Below, one piece after another: positions 60,740 to 64,000 of a stretch of 64,000 nucleotides of DNA (positions are counted from its first letter, which is position 1; the number at the start of each line of letters is the position of its first letter). The notes beneath the pieces were generated by a model. The model ran no database searches. It saw only the letters and a list, made by a program, of their open reading frames with translations, and was not told the origin of the DNA. Position numbers and translations under genes: made by a program. The DNA comes from JAIVHA01 sp965367295 (GTDB lineage: Bacteria > Pseudomonadota > Gammaproteobacteria > DSM-19610). The stretch covers positions 5,989-69,988 of the forward strand of contig CBDUHN010000011.1 of assembly GCA_965367295.1 (NCBI GenBank), written 5' to 3'.

Positions 60740-61903
60740 CTACCCCGGCCAGTGCTCTGTGGCGATGGCATCCCCCAGGTCGGCGTCGATGAGGCGCTGG
60801 CGCACCTCCAGCAGTTTCTCGATCAGGGCCGGCTCGGCCAACGCGTAGGCATCCGCGTCCGGTGTACGCTTCACCACTACGCCCAGCAGCTCGGTGATGG
60901 CGTTGCCGATGGAATTCTGGCTGATGGTGACGATCAACTTACCGGCATCGTTGCGGTAGATGAGTTGCTTGAAGGCCGGCTGCCAGCGAATGGAGTTTGC
61001 ATAGCGGGCATCGACGATACAGCGATCACGCACCTTCTTGGCAGTCTTGAGGAAGTCGTTATTGAACAGCAGCACATTCTCGATGGCCTCGGGAAAATAG
61101 ACATCGCGTGGCATGGGGGCGTTACGGGTCGAGACCTGGCTGAAGAAGGTACGGTAGAAATCCAGGAAGCCTTTGAGGATGGCGTCATACTCCTTCCAGA
61201 AACGCACATCCCGCAACGCCTCGGTACCACCCTGGATCTCCCAGCAGGGCAGGCCCTGCGGGTAGCCGGTGAGCGCCAGCTGGGACAGGGAGGAACTGAT
61301 CGGCTTGAGGATATCCAGGTCCAGTGCCGTATCGAAGAACTCGCGATACACCTCGCGCATGTAGGCCTGGAACAGGCTGTGCTGCCCGCCGTCGGTCAGG
61401 TTGGGATTATCGGCGTCCGCGAGTTTCGCCCCGCGCAACCGCTCCATAGGGAACACGATGAAGTGGTTGTGCAGCATGCGGATACTGGGCACTCCCGGTG
61501 AGGTCATGGGCCAGGTGGCATCGAGGCTGGCCTCGCCCGCCAGCACCAGTGCCTCGTCGGGATCCGGGTACTGTTCCAGCATGTACTCGATGATGACCTG
61601 GTTCATACGACTCCACACATGCCGCACCTGCTCCGGCACCTGCGTGCGCCGTACCGGGCGCCCCAGTGGGTCGAGGATTACCTTGGAGGTGTTGTAGATG
61701 ATGGAGGTATCGAACTCGTTGCTGTGTCCCAGCGCCTTGCGATACAGCAGCAGGTTCTCCGGGTTGATCAGCAGCCCGTTGTTGTGCACCAGGTCATTCA
61801 GGTTCTCGGTGCTATTGAAGAACTCGTTGGGCTTCATGCCCTCCGGGACATCCAGGGGAATGGGACGGAAGGGGGTGACAATCTCGCGGGGACCGGCTTG
61901 CAT
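60740..61903 (-). CDS. Conserved hypothetical protein
   Basis: A 387-residue soluble protein with no signal or membrane segment. It begins with a proline-rich stretch (REIVTPFRPIPLDVPEGMKPNEFF) and holds the striking segment PSIRMLHNHFIVFPMERLRGAKL; the HNHFIVFP part recalls histidine triad/nucleotidyltransferase strands, but the full HxHxH is not present. ATG 61903 follows GAGGTC. Family unknown to me. It stands alone between two intergenic gaps. Confidence 0.7.
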   Translation of the reverse strand: MQAGPREIVTPFRPIPLDVPEGMKPNEFFNSTENLNDLVHNNGLLINPENLLLYRKALGHSNEFDTSIIYNTSKVILDPLGRPVRRTQVPEQVRHVWSRMNQVIIEYMLEQYPDPDEALVLAGEASLDATWPMTSPGVPSIRMLHNHFIVFPMERLRGAKLADADNPNLTDGGQHSLFQAYMREVYREFFDTALDLDILKPISSSLSQLALTGYPQGLPCWEIQGGTEALRDVRFWKEYDAILKGFLDFYRTFFSQVSTRNAPMPRDVYFPEAIENVLLFNNDFLKTAKKVRDRCIVDARYANSIRWQPAFKQLIYRNDAGKLIVTISQNSIGNAITELLGVVVKRTPDADAYALAEPALIEKLLEVRQRLIDADLGDAIATEHWPG

Positions 61904-62124
61904 AACGACCTCAGTATGATTCTTCGATAGCCCGGGAACACCAGCGCATTATCGAACCGGGCATGATCCGGGTGCCGGCTGACCAGCACACTGCATTTCA
62001 CGGTATTTTCGCTTGGATTCTTTGACCAGCACAACCGAACAGGCGGGAAAGACCACTAGAAATATTGATGCGAGTATAAATCGCGGACGGCCGACCTTGC
62101 TCAGCGCACCGGTGGAAATGCAAC

Positions 62125-62577
62125 CTAGGCAGGATCGGCGTGGGTGGATATGCGCAGCACAACGACCAGCGCCTGAGCCGCACAAACGACCAGTAGCATG
62201 ACCATGCCAACATGCAGGTTCAGCTCCGGCGATCTCCCGTCAAACGCAATGAACAGGACACCAAGACCGACTGCCAGGGCGAGGATTGCGGTGGGCCAGA
62301 AAATCACACCGAACCGCCATGCATTCAGACGATGTATACGCACCCAGGCCACTATCGCCAGCAAAATCCCCGTTATCCCCGCGACGATTCGGGTGGCATA
62401 AACGGGGTAAAACGCGGTCAGCACAGTATTGATCTCAGGGCCCACAAGTCCCCAGAGCGAAAAAATCGCCATGATGATCAACCCGGCGCGCTCCCTGCGC
62501 AGACGCTCACCCTGCACCGCCAGCACCACTGCGATACAGAAAGCAATAAATACCCCGGCTACCGCTGTTGTTCCCAT
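62125..62577 (-). CDS. Small four-to-five-helix membrane protein
   Basis: A 150-residue integral membrane protein (AVAGVFIAFCIAVVLAVQG, GLIIMAIFSLWGLVGPEINTVL, IVAGITGILLAIVAWVRI, VIFWPTAILALAVGLGVLFIAF, LHVGMVMLLVVCAAQALVVVL). ATG 62577 follows AAGGAGG and is clearly better than an ATG 66 bases upstream. I do not recognise a family. It lies 75 bases downstream of a GNAT gene on the same strand. Confidence 0.7.
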   Translation of the reverse strand: MGTTAVAGVFIAFCIAVVLAVQGERLRRERAGLIIMAIFSLWGLVGPEINTVLTAFYPVYATRIVAGITGILLAIVAWVRIHRLNAWRFGVIFWPTAILALAVGLGVLFIAFDGRSPELNLHVGMVMLLVVCAAQALVVVLRISTHADPA

Positions 62578-62652
62578 GAACAGCCTCCTTGCTCCAGGAA
62601 AAGGGAACTGTACGCCTGTGGACTCAACAGGACAAATATCCACAACCAGGCA

Positions 62653-63090
62653 TTATGCCCGTGGTGAATACAAATGCTCCCAGGGACCGTACTCACCGAC
62701 ACCCGCCGCACCGGGCCGCCAACCGAGTTTTCGGTAGAAGCGCTGCGCCCGGGAATTGCAGACATCACATTTCAGCGATAGCGGCAAACCGTAGCGGGCC
62801 GCGCACACCTGTAGCAAGGCACTCCCGATCCCGGCGGACTGGTGCCGTGGCGCGACATACAGATGATGAATGAAATTCTCCGGGACCCAGACCGAGACAA
62901 AACCCACGATCTCATCGCCCAACCTGGCCACGTGGATCTCTTCACCCTCCACCAGGGATTGAAACGCATCGAAATCGATACTGCCATCCGGATAGCAACC
63001 GACACTTGCCCGTGAAGCATTGTAGAGGCTGACCAGGCTGACCCGCTCTTCGACCAGAACCGTGCTTATGCTTATTGATTCAGCGCACAT
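62653..63090 (-). CDS. GNAT-family N-acetyltransferase
   Basis: A 145-residue GNAT enzyme with the acetyl-CoA-binding motif A (HHLYVAPRHQSAGIGSALLQVC, variant of RxxGxG) and motif B (LKCDVCNSRAQRFYRKLGWRPGA). Substrate is not predictable. Cytoplasmic. The ATG has no strong ribosome binding site. Confidence 0.88.
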   Translation of the reverse strand: MCAESISISTVLVEERVSLVSLYNASRASVGCYPDGSIDFDAFQSLVEGEEIHVARLGDEIVGFVSVWVPENFIHHLYVAPRHQSAGIGSALLQVCAARYGLPLSLKCDVCNSRAQRFYRKLGWRPGAAGVGEYGPWEHLYSPRA

Positions 63091-63283
63091 AATGATTGAA
63101 TTCAGCGGGCGGCACTCAACACCGGGGACTGGACACCAGTGTTTTCAATATTGGAGAAAACCGCGTTCCAACCCCGGATTCCCTAACGCCTTCCATGACC
63201 TGGCGATCCTACACAGGGTGTACTGCAATGAAGCGGCGCACAAAACCGCCCAGCGTTACTACGCTTGCCCGGATTTTGGCAAC

Positions 63284-63526
63284 TCATTTCTCCTCTGCGG
63301 GATGAGAAACGCCAGTAAACTTGAAAATGAGCTTACTAAAGGGTTTGTTCATTGGGCGAAAAACATAAGCCGCTGCGGCAGGCATCAGACCGTAGAAAAA
63401 CATTTCTTCGCTATCCTGTGCGACAAACAGCACCAACACAACGATAATGGCAATGGTTATCAGGATGTAAATCGCCCATGCTATTTTGGTATAGAAAATA
63501 TACTGATCTTTTGGATTGTTTGTCAT
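63284..63526 (-). CDS. Small two-helix membrane protein
   Basis: An 80-residue protein with two predicted helices (IAWAIYILITIAIIVVLVLFVAQ and MFFYGLMPAAAAYVF), then a basic tail. ATG 63526 has GAGG close upstream; ATG 63565 would add 13 residues. It is AT-richer than its neighbours. No family recognised. Confidence 0.6.
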   Translation of the reverse strand: MTNNPKDQYIFYTKIAWAIYILITIAIIVVLVLFVAQDSEEMFFYGLMPAAAAYVFRPMNKPFSKLIFKFTGVSHPAEEK

Positions 63527-63600
63527 ATTCCTCGGTACCCGGTAATTCTTATTGAAACTGCCCATGATTATTCATAAATTCACCTGACGATTCACACAAG

Positions 63601-63621
63601 CAGCGTGGGTCAACCACGCTG
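63601..63621 (-). terminator. Stem-loop between PIN-domain gene and small membrane protein
   Basis: CAGCGTGG-GTCAA-CCACGCTG, an 8-bp perfect stem, 29 bases after the PIN gene stop. There is no T-run, so termination is uncertain. Confidence 0.4.
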
Positions 63622-63649
63622 ACTCCCTGATCCTGACCATCAGATTCGA

Positions 63650-64000
63650 TCACCACCGCCACCAGGACTCCGCTGACAGGGGATTGGAATTATGCGGCAC
63701 CGTCTCTGGCGCCATACCTCTTGGGACATCCAAGCCAGCCCAATATTCACTTGGCCTAATCAGGCAAACAGCGCCTTTAACACCAGAAAGGCGCCTCAAA
63801 AAATCGCGGTCATAACTCAACAGCACATCGAGACCAAGATCTTTAGCCTCGGCAAGTATCCTGCAATCATTTTCTCCCGGATGGGTGTTCATATAGGTTT
63901 TGACCCGGCTTTCTACATTCACGCCGTCTTTAATCGGAGCATCGATGAAAAGAGGCACTATAAACCTGTCATGTAATTCGCGACGCTCAGCATTGCGAAT
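63650..64000 (-). CDS. PIN-domain protein, 5' end outside window
   Basis: The frame is open from 63650 to the right edge; 116 residues are visible. The C-terminal half of a PIN domain is recognisable: ENDCRILAEAKDLGLDVLLSYDRDFLRRL, with the acidic residues of the metal site (the D of NDCR and the D of YDRDF). PIN proteins are ribonucleases, often VapC-type toxins; the start and any antitoxin gene would lie to the right of the window. The C-terminal tail beyond the domain is longer than in minimal VapC proteins. Confidence 0.68.
   Translation of the reverse strand: MRNAERRELHDRFIVPLFIDAPIKDGVNVESRVKTYMNTHPGENDCRILAEAKDLGLDVLLSYDRDFLRRLSGVKGAVCLIRPSEYWAGLDVPRGMAPETVPHNSNPLSAESWWRW

Noticed and set aside
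63062..63577. 171-codon plus-strand frame at the right end
   Set aside because: The opposite strand encodes a small protein with two clean membrane helices and a ribosome binding site; this frame lacks features.

Overview
This 64 kb window looks like chromosome from a sulfur-oxidising, denitrifying gammaproteobacterium, most likely of the Chromatiales type. The reasons are a glycine/tyrosine-rich sulfur-globule protein, a secreted DsrE-like protein beside small c-type cytochromes, a VPxPA-CTERM protein, a cd1-type nitrite reductase locus and a GC-rich coding style. This assignment is inference; no rRNA or tRNA gene is present. No CRISPR array, insertion sequence or prophage was seen.

Layout. 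1-3463 (-): hrpA, cut by the left edge. 3.8-6.7 kb: DsrE-like protein, two tandem monoheme cytochromes, a VPxPA-CTERM protein and a sulfur globule protein. 7.2-10.4 kb: a BCCT transporter coupled to a porin. 10.4-12.2 kb: a hypothetical gene divergent from a Crp/Fnr-like cNMP-binding protein. 12.3-22.6 kb (-): nirS-E-C-F-D-L-G-H-J-N-nnrS, for cd1 nitrite reductase and heme d1 synthesis. 23.2-30.5 kb (-): norC-B-Q, a small membrane protein, a polyferredoxin, norD, an FNR-type regulator and sirB2. nirS and norC each carry an FNR-type box inside a nearly identical 21-bp sequence, and the regulator in the nor operon has an FNR-type recognition helix, so the two operons are probably one NO/anoxia regulon.

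30.9-33.1 kb: a periplasmic solute-binding protein followed by a histidine kinase, divergent from norC. 33.1-42.7 kb: mixed housekeeping and signalling genes (tmcA, ppk2, CBS protein, cytochrome b, channel-like protein, SMR-efflux pseudogene, PAS-GGDEF protein, NifA-like sigma-54 activator).

42.9-53.2 kb: a nitrogen-scavenging locus. A Urt-type ABC transporter (urtABCDE), aliphatic amidase amiE and an orphan NorD/CbbO-like VWA protein run leftward, and formamidase fmdA with fmdB runs rightward. Between urtA and fmdA lie two facing sigma-54-type promoters, tandem dyads and an IHF-like site. This is the most informative regulatory region in the window.

53.4-55.7 kb: a ParA-family ATPase paired with a CYTH/CHAD (polyphosphate-binding family) protein, possibly a cargo-positioning system for polyphosphate granules. 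56-60.5 kb: a large hybrid histidine kinase and a membrane protein. 60.7-64 kb: conserved hypotheticals, a GNAT acetyltransferase, a small membrane protein and a PIN-domain protein cut by the right edge.
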